From: JALHNI01 sp044226365
Lineage (GTDB): Bacteria; Acidobacteriota; Terriglobia; Bryobacterales; Bryobacteraceae
DNA length: 64,000 nt
Assembly (NCBI GenBank): GCA_044226365.1
Contig: JBGAHE010000023.1
Span: forward strand, 7,138-71,137
Direction: 5' to 3'
The notes under the pieces are model-generated. The model was not told where the DNA came from. It saw nothing but the letters and a program-made list of their open reading frames with translations, and searched no databases. Numbering within the stretch: position 1 is the stretch's first letter; the number at the start of each line of letters is the position of its first letter. Made by a program: the position numbers and the translations under genes. Below are positions 24,818-33,951 of the stretch, in pieces.

Positions 24818-26317
24818 GTGCGGAGTGCTGCGATGATGATGCGACGTCTGGTTCTCTCCCTGGGGCTGCTGAGCGTGGCCTTTGCCGCCAAGAGCAAGCT
24901 GTCCAACGAACAGCAACTGCAGCATGCGCTAAATCGGCTGACGTTCGGGGCTCGGCCGGGCGACGTGGAAGCCGTGAAGAAGCTGGGGCTCAAGAAGTGG
25001 ATCGCCCGGCAACTGCATCCCGAACAGATTCCGGAGAGTCCCCGGCTCGAAGCCCGTCTGGCGGGGATGAAGACGCTGAGCCTGTCGGCGCGCACGTTAG
25101 CCGAAGCTTATCCGCCGCCGCAGGCGATCAAGGCGATCGCCGAAGGGAAGGCGTCTTTGCCGGACGATCCGGAACAGCGCGAACGGCTGCAGGCTCTGGT
25201 GACGGTCTATAACCGGCGGCAGAAAGGGAGCGACGAGAAGCTCACCGCTGCCCAGCGGAAGAATCTGTTGCTGACGCCGCCTCCCGCGCAAACCGTCGCG
25301 GCGGAGCTCGTGGAGGCGAAGCTGTTACGAGCGGCGTATTCCGAGCGCCAGTTGTCCGAAGTGCTGACCGACTTCTGGTTCAATCACTTCAACGTCTTTC
25401 TGGACAAAGGGCCGGATCGTTACCTGACGACGTCCTACGAGCGAGATGCGATTCGTCCGCATGTGCTCGGTAAGTTCAGTGACTTACTCCGCGCGACGGC
25501 GCACCATCCGGCGATGCTCTTCTATCTGGACAACTGGCAATCCACGGCGGCGGGGAAGGGCCGGGCGCGGGGTTTGAATGAGAATTACGCCCGCGAGTTA
25601 CTCGAGTTACACACGCTGGGCGTGGATGGCGGTTACACGCAGCAGGACGTGCTTGAAGTGGCGCGCTGCTTTACCGGCTGGTCGATTCAGCCGGAGGTGA
25701 GCGGACGCGCGGGTCTCTACGGTGGGGAGTTTATCTTTCATCCGCGGCAGCATGACGATGGCGAGAAGACGGTGCTGGGCGTGAAGATCCCGGCGGGCGG
25801 CGGCCAGAATGACGGCGAGCGGGTGCTGGACATCGTGGCGCGACATCCTTCCACGGCGCGATTCCTCGCTCGCAAGCTGGCCGTGCGTTTCGTGGCGGAC
25901 AATCCGCCGGAAGCTTTGGTGCAACGGTTGGCGGAAGTGTTCCGTAAGTCCGAGGGCGATTTGACGAAGGTAATGGCGGCCCTGTTCGAAAGCAAGGAAT
26001 TCTGGGATGAGACGGCGTACCAGAGTAAGATGAAATCGCCGCTCGAGTTCGTGGTGTCGGCGTTACGGGCCTCGGGAGCGGAGTTGGAGCGTCCCTTGGC
26101 GCTCGCCAACTTACTCCGCACGATGGGGCAGCCGCTGTATCGCAAGCAGGAACCGACGGGTTATTCGAATACCGGCGAAGATTGGACAAACTCGGCGAGT
26201 CTGCTGGCGCGGATGAACTTCGCCGTCGCGCTCGAGCAGAACAAAGCACCGGGCGTTCGGATCGGCGCACTGCCCGAAGGCCTGAGCCTGCGGACGCCGG
26301 AGTTTCAGAAGCGATAA
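24818..26317 (+). CDS. DUF1800 domain protein
   Basis: A 499-residue protein with an N-terminal signal peptide (hydrophobic MRRLVLSLGLLSVAFA). The true start may be one of the Met codons at 24833-24839 rather than 24818. DUF1800 features are HALNRLTFGARPGD near residue 37, WFNHFNVF near 187 and the hallmark NENYARELLELHTLGVDGGY around 254-273. Function is unknown; genes for DUF1800 and DUF1501 proteins are regularly adjacent in Acidobacteria, Planctomycetes and others, and the pair is thought to be exported. The next gene, 10 bases downstream, is DUF1501, so they form an operon. Confidence 0.88.
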   Translation: MRSAAMMMRRLVLSLGLLSVAFAAKSKLSNEQQLQHALNRLTFGARPGDVEAVKKLGLKKWIARQLHPEQIPESPRLEARLAGMKTLSLSARTLAEAYPPPQAIKAIAEGKASLPDDPEQRERLQALVTVYNRRQKGSDEKLTAAQRKNLLLTPPPAQTVAAELVEAKLLRAAYSERQLSEVLTDFWFNHFNVFLDKGPDRYLTTSYERDAIRPHVLGKFSDLLRATAHHPAMLFYLDNWQSTAAGKGRARGLNENYARELLELHTLGVDGGYTQQDVLEVARCFTGWSIQPEVSGRAGLYGGEFIFHPRQHDDGEKTVLGVKIPAGGGQNDGERVLDIVARHPSTARFLARKLAVRFVADNPPEALVQRLAEVFRKSEGDLTKVMAALFESKEFWDETAYQSKMKSPLEFVVSALRASGAELERPLALANLLRTMGQPLYRKQEPTGYSNTGEDWTNSASLLARMNFAVALEQNKAPGVRIGALPEGLSLRTPEFQKR

Positions 26318-26326
26318 GGAGGCCGT

Positions 26327-27487
26327 ATGCAGCGTCGCGCCTTAGTAAAAGCAACGGGACTGGCTTTGTTTGGCATCGGTTCCGCGCCGGCCTGGCTGGC
26401 TCGGGCCGCGGCGCAAGCGGAAGGGCGCCGCAAGAAGGTGCTGGTGACCATCTTCCAGCGCGGCGCGATGGACGGCTTACACGCAGTGGTGCCGTATGGC
26501 GACCCGGCGTACCGGACATTGCGGCCGACGATGGCTGTGGCAAGTCCGCTGGACTTGGACGGTTACTTCGGCCTGAACCCGGCGCTCGCACCGCTGCAGC
26601 CGCTCTGGCAGGAGAAACAACTGGCAGTCGTCGAAGCGGTTGGCTCGCCGGACCCGACCCGCTCGCACTTCGACGCGCAGGACTACATGGAGAGCGGCAC
26701 GCCGGGCGTGAAGTCGACGCGCGATGGCTGGTTGAACCGCACGTTGGCGACGGAGGCCAAGCCTTCGCCGGTGCGGGCGGTGGCTCTGGGCGCGGACCTG
26801 CCGCGGATGTTGCGAGGGACGAACCCGGCGGTCGCTTTGGCCTCGGTGCGTGACTTCCAGGTGCGCGACGCGATGGCGGCGCGCGACCTCGAGGCTACGT
26901 TTGCCAAAAGCAGCCTCGCGAATTTGAGCCATGAGACGTTTGAGGCGGTGCGCATTCTGAAGTCGTTGCCCGCGGCATCGACGACGGTGACGTATCCGAA
27001 CTCGCGGCTGGGCCAGAGCCTGAAGGACATTGCGCGCCTGATCAAGGCGGACGTCGGGCTTGAAGTGGCGTTCGCCGACATGGGCGGCTGGGATACGCAC
27101 GTGAATCAGACGGCGCGGCTCAATCAGTTGCTGGGCGAGTTCGCCACGGCATTGGCGGCCTTCTGGCAGGACCTGGGCGATCGACTGGAAGATGTCGCCG
27201 TGGTGACGATGTCCGAGTTCGGCCGCACAGCGCGCGAGAACGGGACGCGCGGCACCGATCATGGCCATGCGAACGTCATGTTTGCGTTCGGGGCGGGCAT
27301 CCGCGGCGGCAAGGTGCATGGACAATGGCCGGGCCTGGCGGCGGAGCAACTCTACGAACGGCGTGACCTGGCCGTCACGACGGACTTTCGGACGGTGCTC
27401 AGCGAAGTGGTGAGCCAGCACCTGGGCCATCGCGCGGCGACGGTGTTTCCTGGCTTCAACCCCACGCCATTCACGCTCTTTTCCTAA
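26327..27487 (+). CDS. DUF1501 domain protein, exported (first copy)
   Basis: A 386-residue protein with a Tat-like leader (QRRALVKATGLALFGIGS). DUF1501 belongs to the alkaline-phosphatase-like superfamily. Visible family parts are the N-terminal VLVTIFQRGAMDGLHAVVPYG, the SHFDAQDYMESG segment, DMGGWDTHVNQ and SEFGRTARENGTRGTDHGHA with metal-ligand-like His and Asp residues. The enzymatic role is not established. Partner of the DUF1800 gene just upstream. Its stop overlaps the convergent MFS gene in CTAA (27484-27487). Confidence 0.88.
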   Translation: MQRRALVKATGLALFGIGSAPAWLARAAAQAEGRRKKVLVTIFQRGAMDGLHAVVPYGDPAYRTLRPTMAVASPLDLDGYFGLNPALAPLQPLWQEKQLAVVEAVGSPDPTRSHFDAQDYMESGTPGVKSTRDGWLNRTLATEAKPSPVRAVALGADLPRMLRGTNPAVALASVRDFQVRDAMAARDLEATFAKSSLANLSHETFEAVRILKSLPAASTTVTYPNSRLGQSLKDIARLIKADVGLEVAFADMGGWDTHVNQTARLNQLLGEFATALAAFWQDLGDRLEDVAVVTMSEFGRTARENGTRGTDHGHANVMFAFGAGIRGGKVHGQWPGLAAEQLYERRDLAVTTDFRTVLSEVVSQHLGHRAATVFPGFNPTPFTLFS

Positions 27488-28872
27488 CGGCGTTCGTGGG
27501 GGAACACGGCGCTGCCCGCCGAGCGATCCAGGCGCGCCATCTCGATCAGCGAGAGCAGGCAGACGCCACCCATCAGCAGAAGCGCGAGGCGGAAGTCGTT
27601 CAACCTGGGTGGCGCGTCGCTGCCCCAAGCCGGCAGGCGCAGAAACAACGCGCCCAGCGCGACGCCCATGCCCATGGTGAGTTGGAACATGGTGTTGAAG
27701 AGCGTGTTGGCGCCGCCCATGCGCTCCGCGGGGACGTCCGCGAACGCCAGCGTGTTGAACGCGGTGAACTGCATGGAGCGCGTGAGCCCGGCGACGAATA
27801 GCAGGAGGCCCATGGCGATGAGCGGTGTGTCGGCAGTGATCAGCGCGCAACCGGCGAAGGTCCCCGCGATCAGCAGGCCATTCACGAGCAGTACCGTCCT
27901 AAAGCGATAGCGGCGGAGGATGGCCGTCGTCCAGGGCTTCATCGCGAGGTTGCCGGCAAAGAGAATCAGCAGCAGCATGCCCGTGCGCACGGGGCTCATC
28001 CCGAGGCCTACCTGGAGCAAGAGCGGAAGCAGAAACGGCATCGATGACACCGCCATCCGAAAGAGTGAGCCGCTGCGCACGGTGACGGCATAACTGGGCA
28101 GGCGCAGCGCCCACAGATCGAGCAGCGCGCGCTCGTTGCCCCAAGCTTGCCGATAAGCAGCGACGGCCAGCAACGCTCCGCACCCCAGCAACGACCAACC
28201 GGTGGGGCCGGGGCGTCCTTGGCCAATCCATTCGACGGCGGCCATGGTGACCCCGCACGCGGTACCCGTCAGCGCGAAGCCGAGCCAATCAAAAGGGCGC
28301 CGCACGGGCTCGTGATCGCGCGGCAGAATCCGCAGCGCCCACCAGCCGCCGGCAATGCCGAGCGGCACATTCAAGAGAAAGATCCAAGGCCAGGAGGCAT
28401 GCGTCACCATCCAGCCGCCGAGGGGCGGGCCCAGCACCGGCGCGGCTAGTCCGGGCCAGGTGATCGTCGCGATCGCCTGCACGAGCTCGGGCTTGGGCGT
28501 GGTCCGCAGGACGGCGAGGCGCCCCACCGGCACCATCATGGAGCCGGCGGCGCCCTGCGCGAATCTCGCCAGGCAGAACGCCAGCAGACTCGTGGAGAAA
28601 GCACAAGCCGCCGAGGCGGCCGTGAAGGCGATGATGGCGGCGACGAAGATCCGCCGGGCGCCATAGCGATCGGCCAGCCAGCCGCTGGCGGGAATCAGAA
28701 CGGCGAGCGCGAGCAAGTAGACGGAGACGCCCAGGCTCATGTCGGTCACCGAAACGCCGAAGGCACGCGCCATGGCGGGAAGCGCGGTGACGATCACGGT
28801 GCCATCCAGGTTCTCCATGAAGAAAGCGCCCGCTACCAGCAGCGGGATGGCCGATTGCTGCCTGAACTTCAC
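27484..28872 (-). CDS. MFS transporter, DHA2 (EmrB/QacA-like) type
   Basis: A 462-residue protein with 12-14 hydrophobic spans. The start of the drug:H+ antiporter pattern is seen: MENLDGTVIVTALPAM at the first helix (motif D1), GWLADRYGARRIF (motif A, about 60-72) and PVLGPPLGGWM (motif C, about 147-157). Family members export drugs or other amphipathic compounds. It is the last gene of the nine-gene operon starting at 35738 and overlaps the aldo/keto reductase by four bases (ATGA), so it may export a product or toxic intermediate of that pathway. Confidence 0.85.
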   Translation of the reverse strand: MKFRQQSAIPLLVAGAFFMENLDGTVIVTALPAMARAFGVSVTDMSLGVSVYLLALAVLIPASGWLADRYGARRIFVAAIIAFTAASAACAFSTSLLAFCLARFAQGAAGSMMVPVGRLAVLRTTPKPELVQAIATITWPGLAAPVLGPPLGGWMVTHASWPWIFLLNVPLGIAGGWWALRILPRDHEPVRRPFDWLGFALTGTACGVTMAAVEWIGQGRPGPTGWSLLGCGALLAVAAYRQAWGNERALLDLWALRLPSYAVTVRSGSLFRMAVSSMPFLLPLLLQVGLGMSPVRTGMLLLILFAGNLAMKPWTTAILRRYRFRTVLLVNGLLIAGTFAGCALITADTPLIAMGLLLFVAGLTRSMQFTAFNTLAFADVPAERMGGANTLFNTMFQLTMGMGVALGALFLRLPAWGSDAPPRLNDFRLALLLMGGVCLLSLIEMARLDRSAGSAVFPHERR

Positions 28873-29807
28873 TCGGCGCTGGCCGCGTCCAAGGTGGCGA
28901 TCTGCTCGCTGGAAAGGCGGATGTGCGCGCTTTGCGCCAGTTCATGAAGCTGTGCGACGCTGGTCGCACTGGCAATCGGCGCGGTGACACTCGGACGCGC
29001 AATCAGCCAGGCGAGAGCAATTACGGCGGGGACCGTGTGATGCTCGGCGGCCACCTGGTCGAGGGCGGCCAAAATCCGCAGACCGCGCTCGTTCAGATAC
29101 TTCTTCACGATGCCGCCGCCGCGCGCACTCAAGCCGGCGTCCGCAGCGGAGCGGTACTTACCCGTAAGAAAGCCCGACGCCAGCGAGAAGTAACTAATTA
29201 CCCCGACATTCCGGCGAAGGCACAGCGGTTCTAACTCTTTCTCGAAACCCACGCGCTGGTAAAGGTTGTACTCGGGCTGGAGCGAGACATACTGCGGCGA
29301 CTTAGTGAGGGCCTCGGCCAAGCGGGCGGCGCTGTAATTTGAGGCGCCGATGGCCCGCACCTTCCCCTGGCGGAGGAGGTGATCGTAAGCAGAAAGCGTC
29401 TCGTCGAGTGGCGTATCGGGGTCCTCCTGATGCGACTGATAGAGGTCGACATAGTCGGTCTGTAAACGGCGGAGCGACGCGTCAAAGGACTGGAGGATGT
29501 AATCCTTCTTGAGGCCTTTGGAGCCATCGCCCATCGCCATGCCGACTTTGGTAGCCAGCACGACTTTGTCGCGCTTACCGGAGCGTTGCAGCCAGCGGCC
29601 GATGATGTTTTCGGACTCGCCGCCCTGATGTCCCGGCACCCAAGTGGAATAGATGTTGGCCGTGTCGATGAGATTGAAGCCGCCATCGATGAAGGCATCA
29701 AGGACCGCGAAGGAGGTCGGTTCGTCGATGGTCCATCCAAAGACGTTCCCACCCAGGGCAAGCGGAGCGACGACAAGGCTTGACTGACCGAGAGTCCGAT
29801 TCTTCAT
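28869..29807 (-). CDS. Aldo/keto reductase
   Basis: A 312-residue (beta/alpha)8 NADPH-dependent oxidoreductase. The catalytic tetrad is visible: D48, Y53 (NLIDTANIYS), K87 (LATKVGM) and H126 (DLYQSHQED). The cofactor end carries the family segment ATSVAQLHELAQS. It reduces aldehydes or ketones or works in reverse on alcohols; the specific substrate is unknown. Overlaps the next gene (DHA2 transporter) by four bases and follows the ACS transporter by six bases, within the long catabolic operon. Confidence 0.88.
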   Translation of the reverse strand: MKNRTLGQSSLVVAPLALGGNVFGWTIDEPTSFAVLDAFIDGGFNLIDTANIYSTWVPGHQGGESENIIGRWLQRSGKRDKVVLATKVGMAMGDGSKGLKKDYILQSFDASLRRLQTDYVDLYQSHQEDPDTPLDETLSAYDHLLRQGKVRAIGASNYSAARLAEALTKSPQYVSLQPEYNLYQRVGFEKELEPLCLRRNVGVISYFSLASGFLTGKYRSAADAGLSARGGGIVKKYLNERGLRILAALDQVAAEHHTVPAVIALAWLIARPSVTAPIASATSVAQLHELAQSAHIRLSSEQIATLDAASAE

Positions 29808-29813
29808 ATCAGA

Positions 29814-31001
29814 CTAAGGTACAGGGAATTGCCGGGCGGTGGAACGGCGCAGAACGAACGTTAGTGATCCGGCAATCAGGAGGCACGTGCCGAGGAAGAG
29901 CACGCCGGGCAGAAAGCTGGCGCTACGGTCGCGCAGCGCACCAACGAGGTAAGGCCCGGCCAGGCCACCAAGATTGGCGATGGCGTTGATGAGGCCGAGG
30001 CTGAGCCCGGCGCTGGCTTTGGGAACGACTTCGGACATGAGCGCCCACATGGGTCCGATGGCCGCGTAGATGCCGGTGGCGGTGACGCAGACCAGCGCGA
30101 GCGCGAGCCAGGGAATGCCGCACAGAGCGCTGGCGATGAGCGCGACGCCGGCAGCGAGGCAGGGAACAGCCACATGCGCGTAGCGCTCCTGATGACGGTC
30201 ACTGCGGCGTGAGTTGTAGATGGCGCCGCCGGCGGCAAAGACGTAAGGCAGGCCGGAGAGCACGCCGATGGTGAGATTGTCGCGGACGCCCAGGCCGCGG
30301 ATCGCCGAGGGCAGCCACATCAGCAAACCGTAGGCGCCACAGGCGAAGGCGATGTCGAGCGCGGCGAGCAGCCACACGCGACGGTCGCGCAGGAAGCTCC
30401 ACTCGAGGGGTTGGCTTGACCTGGTCTCCGGAGGTGGTGCGCCGGGCGGACGATCGGCGACGGCCCACCACCAGATGGCAGCGTAAAAGAGCGGCAGCAC
30501 GCCCTGGACGATGAACATCATGCGCCAGTCGTAGCGGTCGAGCAGCCAGCCCGAGAGCGGACTGGAGATGACGATCGCCATCGGCTGGCAGAGCACCCAG
30601 TAACCGTTGGCCCGCGCACGCTCTTCAGGTGGGAACCAGTTGGAAAGCAGAACGACGGTGGCGGGCCAGACGCCGCCTTCTCCAATGCCCAGCAGAAAGC
30701 GATAGACGAGTAACTGCGAGTAAGTCTGCGCCAGACCACAGGCCGTGGCAAAGATGCCCCAGATCAGTAGGGCCCAGAAAATAAACTTCTTCGCGCTCCA
30801 GCGTTGGGCGAGATAGCCCCCGGGCATCTGAAACAGTACGTAGCCGATGAAGAAGACGCCCGCGGCCACGCCGGCATCGCCGGCGGCTAATTGAAACTCC
30901 CTTTGCAGGGCCGGAATGGCGAGCGAGAAGTTGGTGCGATCGATGTACGCGATGGTGTACATCAGGAAGGCCGCGGGAATGATCCGGTTCCAGCGGCTCA
31001 T
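29814..31001 (-). CDS. MFS transporter, anion:cation symporter (ACS) family
   Basis: A 395-residue, 12-span transporter. The N-terminus has the ACS motif YIDRTNFSLAIPAL and the loop RFLLGIGEGGVWPATVVLLSN typical of hexuronate, galactonate, glucarate and tartrate symporters. It would import an organic acid with protons. It sits between the GntR regulator and the aldo/keto reductase in the operon, so the imported compound is a good candidate for the substrate of the dehydrogenases upstream. Confidence 0.87.
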   Translation of the reverse strand: MSRWNRIIPAAFLMYTIAYIDRTNFSLAIPALQREFQLAAGDAGVAAGVFFIGYVLFQMPGGYLAQRWSAKKFIFWALLIWGIFATACGLAQTYSQLLVYRFLLGIGEGGVWPATVVLLSNWFPPEERARANGYWVLCQPMAIVISSPLSGWLLDRYDWRMMFIVQGVLPLFYAAIWWWAVADRPPGAPPPETRSSQPLEWSFLRDRRVWLLAALDIAFACGAYGLLMWLPSAIRGLGVRDNLTIGVLSGLPYVFAAGGAIYNSRRSDRHQERYAHVAVPCLAAGVALIASALCGIPWLALALVCVTATGIYAAIGPMWALMSEVVPKASAGLSLGLINAIANLGGLAGPYLVGALRDRSASFLPGVLFLGTCLLIAGSLTFVLRRSTARQFPVP

Positions 31002-31010
31002 GCGGACAGA

Positions 31011-31715
31011 CTACTTCCCACGCTTCTGCGTGGCGACCGACGCAATGCCGGTCATGGCGAAATTGCTGAGGGTTTGCCGGATGACGCTTGAGAATTCGGG
31101 CTCTTCCAGGCGGCGCAGGGCACTGATCAAGCCGCGGTGTTCATAAGCGATGGCTTCGCTAACCGTGACGTCGCTGGCCACCAGGACGAACGCAAACAGC
31201 GGCGGAACCAGGTTTTCGAGACTGCGGACGAGAAAGCGGTTATCGGAGAGGCGCCAACATTGACGGTGGAACTCGAGATCCAGCTCGTAGAAACGGCGCA
31301 CTTCTTTGGCGGACGCGGCAGCGGCCATGGCGTCGATGGTCTTTTCGAGCGCGGCGAGGTCCGCTTCGGTGACCCGCAGCTTGGCCCACTTGAGCGCGAG
31401 TAACTCGAACTCCACGCGTAGCTGATACAGCTCCTTCACCTCTTCGATGGAGTAACTGTTGACGTAAGTCGCCGTGTTAGCCACCCGGCGGACGAAGCCT
31501 TGCTCCTTGAGTGTCACCAGAGCTTCGCGCACGGCGGGGGTGCCGATCTTCATCTGTTGCGCCAGGTGACGCTCCACCACCGCATCGCCCGGCTTCAACT
31601 GGCCACTGAAGATGGCCTCCTTGAGGCAGGCAATCACTTTGTCACGGAGCGAGACGCTCCCAACTTCGGGGAATACAAACTTGTCAGTCACGGTGGCGGT
31701 TTCCAGTACTCCCAT
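31011..31715 (-). CDS. GntR-family regulator, FadR subfamily (FCD domain)
   Basis: A 234-residue repressor. The winged helix is at about 20-85 (LKPGDAVVERHLAQQMKIGT then PAVREALVTLKEQGFV). The helical FCD ligand domain is at about 93-220, with metal-site-type residues in ELDLEFHRQCWRL and AYEHRGLISAL. FCD regulators respond to acidic sugars or carboxylates and commonly repress their own catabolic operon. Its place inside the operon, next to an ACS importer, fits such a role. Likely operators are the palindromes at 35763-35780 and 35837-35847. Confidence 0.88.
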   Translation of the reverse strand: MGVLETATVTDKFVFPEVGSVSLRDKVIACLKEAIFSGQLKPGDAVVERHLAQQMKIGTPAVREALVTLKEQGFVRRVANTATYVNSYSIEEVKELYQLRVEFELLALKWAKLRVTEADLAALEKTIDAMAAAASAKEVRRFYELDLEFHRQCWRLSDNRFLVRSLENLVPPLFAFVLVASDVTVSEAIAYEHRGLISALRRLEEPEFSSVIRQTLSNFAMTGIASVATQKRGK

Positions 31716-31722
31716 TGTGGCC

Positions 31723-31965
31723 TTAGTCGGTCTCGGCCAGCGCGATTACCTCGCCCACCGGCACCATCTGGCCTTCCGGGACCAGGATCTCGACCAGGCG
31801 GCCATCGACTTCGGACTGATGCTCGAAGACCACCTTCTCGGACTCCAACTCCACCAGCGGCGTCCCTTTCTGAATAGGGTCGCCCACCTGCACCAGCCAC
31901 TTGCCCAGCAGGGCTTCGGCCGTATCCATGCCGAGCTTGGGGATGCGAATCTGCGTTTGCGGCAT
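31723..31965 (-). CDS. Stand-alone lipoyl-domain carrier protein
   Basis: An 80-residue protein that is just one biotinyl/lipoyl domain: IRIPKLGMDTAEALLGKWLV, then the attachment turn ELESEKVVFE with K44, and a final ILVPEGQMVPVGEVIALAE. The ESEK turn favours lipoate over biotin (which has MKM). In 2-oxoacid dehydrogenases this domain is the N-terminus of the E2 acyltransferase. Here the stop follows at once, with no peripheral-subunit-binding or acyltransferase domain. It lies four bases after E1-beta and seven before gntR, so it is cotranscribed and probably takes the acyl group from the E1 enzyme. Confidence 0.88.
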   Translation of the reverse strand: MPQTQIRIPKLGMDTAEALLGKWLVQVGDPIQKGTPLVELESEKVVFEHQSEVDGRLVEILVPEGQMVPVGEVIALAETD

Positions 31966-31969
31966 CTGT

Positions 31970-32965
31970 CTACACTCCTACCTTGGCGGCGTCGAACGAC
32001 ATCACATGGCGCACCGCGGCTTCGAGCTGCTCCGGCTTGGGCAGCACGTACTTGTCGATGGCAATGCTGAAGGGCACCGGGACGTCCGAGCGCGTCACGC
32101 GGACGATGGGCGCCCGCAGGTCGCTGAAAAGATGCTCGGCGGCATAGGCGGAAATTTCCGCCGCCATCCCGCAGGTGCGGTTGGCGTCGTCGAAGATGAT
32201 CAGGCGGCCGGTGCGGCGAACGGATTCGTCGAGCAGGGCGTGATCGAAGGGCAGCAGCGAACGCGGGTCCAGCACTTCGATCGCAACGCCTTCGGTCTGC
32301 AAGCGCTTGGCGACTTTGAGGGCTTCGGGAACCAGCGGGCCGATTGCAACGACGGTGACGTCGTCACCCGGCAGTTTGATGTCGCCGCGCCCGAGCGGCA
32401 CTTCGTAATCGCCTTCGGGCACCGCGCCGCGGGTATTCATCGAAGCGGCGGGGGCGAAGAGCACCACGGGGTCGTCCTCGCGCATGGCGGCGGTGAAGAG
32501 TCCTTTGGCATCGGCGGGGGTGGAGGGAATCAACACCTTCACCCCGGCTTGGGCGAGCATCGGGTAGAGATGATCCGAATGCTGGCCCGCCAGGCCGGCG
32601 CGCGCGCCGGAACCGGGCACGATGTAAGTGACGGGGATGCGACCCTGGCCCCCCATCATGTAGCGCAGTTTCTGGGCCTGGTCGACGATCTGCTCGAAGC
32701 AGACATAGATCAGCGTACCGATCTGAAACTCCACCACCGGCCGCAGACCGGAGATGGCGGCGCCGGTGGCCATGCCGACAAAGCCGGATTCGGAGATCGG
32801 CGCGTCCCAGATGCGATGGGCGCCGAACTCGTCCAGGCAGCCTTTGGTGATGCCGCGCAAGGAGTGGCGCACGTCTTCGCCAATTACCACGACGCGTTCG
32901 TCGCGCCGCATCTCCGACATCAAAGATTCGCGCAGTGCTTGCAGATAGTTCAGTTGGCGTTCCAT
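31970..32965 (-). CDS. 2-oxoacid dehydrogenase E1 component, beta subunit (AcoB/PdhB-like)
   Basis: A 331-residue protein. Start at 32965 (MERQLNYLQALRESLMSEMR) is supported by GAAGGGAG upstream; the longer frame to 33247 is a shadow of the alpha gene. E1-beta features: GEDVRHSLRGITKGCLDEFG, the catalytic-site Glu E59 in DAPISESGFVGMATGAA, and the C-terminal transketolase domain with VVAIGPLVPEALKVAKRL. Overlaps the alpha gene by 16 bases. With alpha it forms an alpha2beta2 thiamine-diphosphate decarboxylase acting on a 2-oxoacid; acetoin-dehydrogenase type is the closest resemblance I can judge. Confidence 0.9.
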   Translation of the reverse strand: MERQLNYLQALRESLMSEMRRDERVVVIGEDVRHSLRGITKGCLDEFGAHRIWDAPISESGFVGMATGAAISGLRPVVEFQIGTLIYVCFEQIVDQAQKLRYMMGGQGRIPVTYIVPGSGARAGLAGQHSDHLYPMLAQAGVKVLIPSTPADAKGLFTAAMREDDPVVLFAPAASMNTRGAVPEGDYEVPLGRGDIKLPGDDVTVVAIGPLVPEALKVAKRLQTEGVAIEVLDPRSLLPFDHALLDESVRRTGRLIIFDDANRTCGMAAEISAYAAEHLFSDLRAPIVRVTRSDVPVPFSIAIDKYVLPKPEQLEAAVRHVMSFDAAKVGV

Positions 32966-33948
32966 GCCGCTCCCTTCGCCGGTAAGCCCGGATAATTGGT
33001 GACGTACATGTCGGCGAGAGCGTCGGCCGGTTCGGGCCACGCGCTTGCGCGAGCAAAGGTCACTGCTTCTTCGAGCAGGGCTTCGATCTCGCTGTCGATG
33101 GACGTCCGGTCGGCCTCCGGCAACCGGGTCGACCAGTAAGTCAGCGGATCCTTGGCGCGCCACTCTTCGATCTCGGCCGGCGGACGATAGGTGAGCGAAA
33201 GCGCCCGCTCCGCCGTAAAGTGGCCCTGGTAGCGATAGGCGTAGCATTCGATGAGGGTGGGGCCCGCGCCGGTGCGTGCCCGCTCGACGGCTTGGGTCAC
33301 CGCGGCGTACACTTCGTCGACGCGCATGCCGTCGACGCGAATCCCCGGGAAGCCATAAGCTTGGGCGCGCTCGGCGATCCCCGGGCCGGCCGAAGCTTCG
33401 CGGGCGGGCGTGGTGACGGCGTACTGGTTGTTCTCACAGATGAACAGAATGGGCAGCTTCCAGATGCCGGCCATGTTCATCGTTTCGTGGACCACGCCCT
33501 GGTTCGCGCCACCGTCGCCGAAGAAAGTGGCCGCCACCACCCCGGACTTCTGAATCACCGAAGCCCAGGCCGCGCCCGCGGCGATCGGCACGCCGGCGGC
33601 GACAATGCCATTCGCTCCATATATGCCCAGCGAAAGGTCGGCGATGTGCATCGAGCCGCCCTTGCCGCGGTTGTAGCCGGTGACGCGGCCGAATAGCTCG
33701 GCCATCATGCGCCGGACGTCGCCGCCTTTGGCGATGATGTGCCCGTGGCCGCGATGGGTGCTCGAGATGACATCGGTGGGGCGCAACGCGCTGCACACGC
33801 CCACGGCGATCGCCTCCTCGCCAATATATTCGTGCGTCACGCCGGCAATTTCGTTGGCGTTCACCAACTCGATCACGCGCTCTTCAAACCGCCGGATGAG
33901 CCGCATGCGGCGATACATTTCGAGAGTCAGTTCGGGGGTGAGGGACAT
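32950..33948 (-). CDS. 2-oxoacid dehydrogenase E1 component, alpha subunit (AcoA/PdhA-like)
   Basis: A 332-residue protein. The thiamine diphosphate motif starts at GDGGANQG (144-151) and ends at NN (173-174). STHRGHGH at 63-70 and NRGKGGSMHIAD at 93-104 are typical of E1-alpha of the acetoin/pyruvate type, including the GKGGSMH loop. It performs decarboxylation of a 2-oxoacid (or cleavage of acetoin) and reductive acylation of lipoate. It is three bases downstream of the SDR gene in the operon. Substrate cannot be fixed from sequence; lack of E2 and E3 genes beside it is unusual. Confidence 0.9.
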   Translation of the reverse strand: MSLTPELTLEMYRRMRLIRRFEERVIELVNANEIAGVTHEYIGEEAIAVGVCSALRPTDVISSTHRGHGHIIAKGGDVRRMMAELFGRVTGYNRGKGGSMHIADLSLGIYGANGIVAAGVPIAAGAAWASVIQKSGVVAATFFGDGGANQGVVHETMNMAGIWKLPILFICENNQYAVTTPAREASAGPGIAERAQAYGFPGIRVDGMRVDEVYAAVTQAVERARTGAGPTLIECYAYRYQGHFTAERALSLTYRPPAEIEEWRAKDPLTYWSTRLPEADRTSIDSEIEALLEEAVTFARASAWPEPADALADMYVTNYPGLPAKGAAWNAN

Positions 33949-33951
33949 GGG

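Noticed and set aside
32966..33247. N-terminal extension of E1-beta
   Set aside because: It overlaps the E1-alpha coding sequence; the ATG at 32965 has a good ribosome site and gives the normal E1-beta N-terminus.
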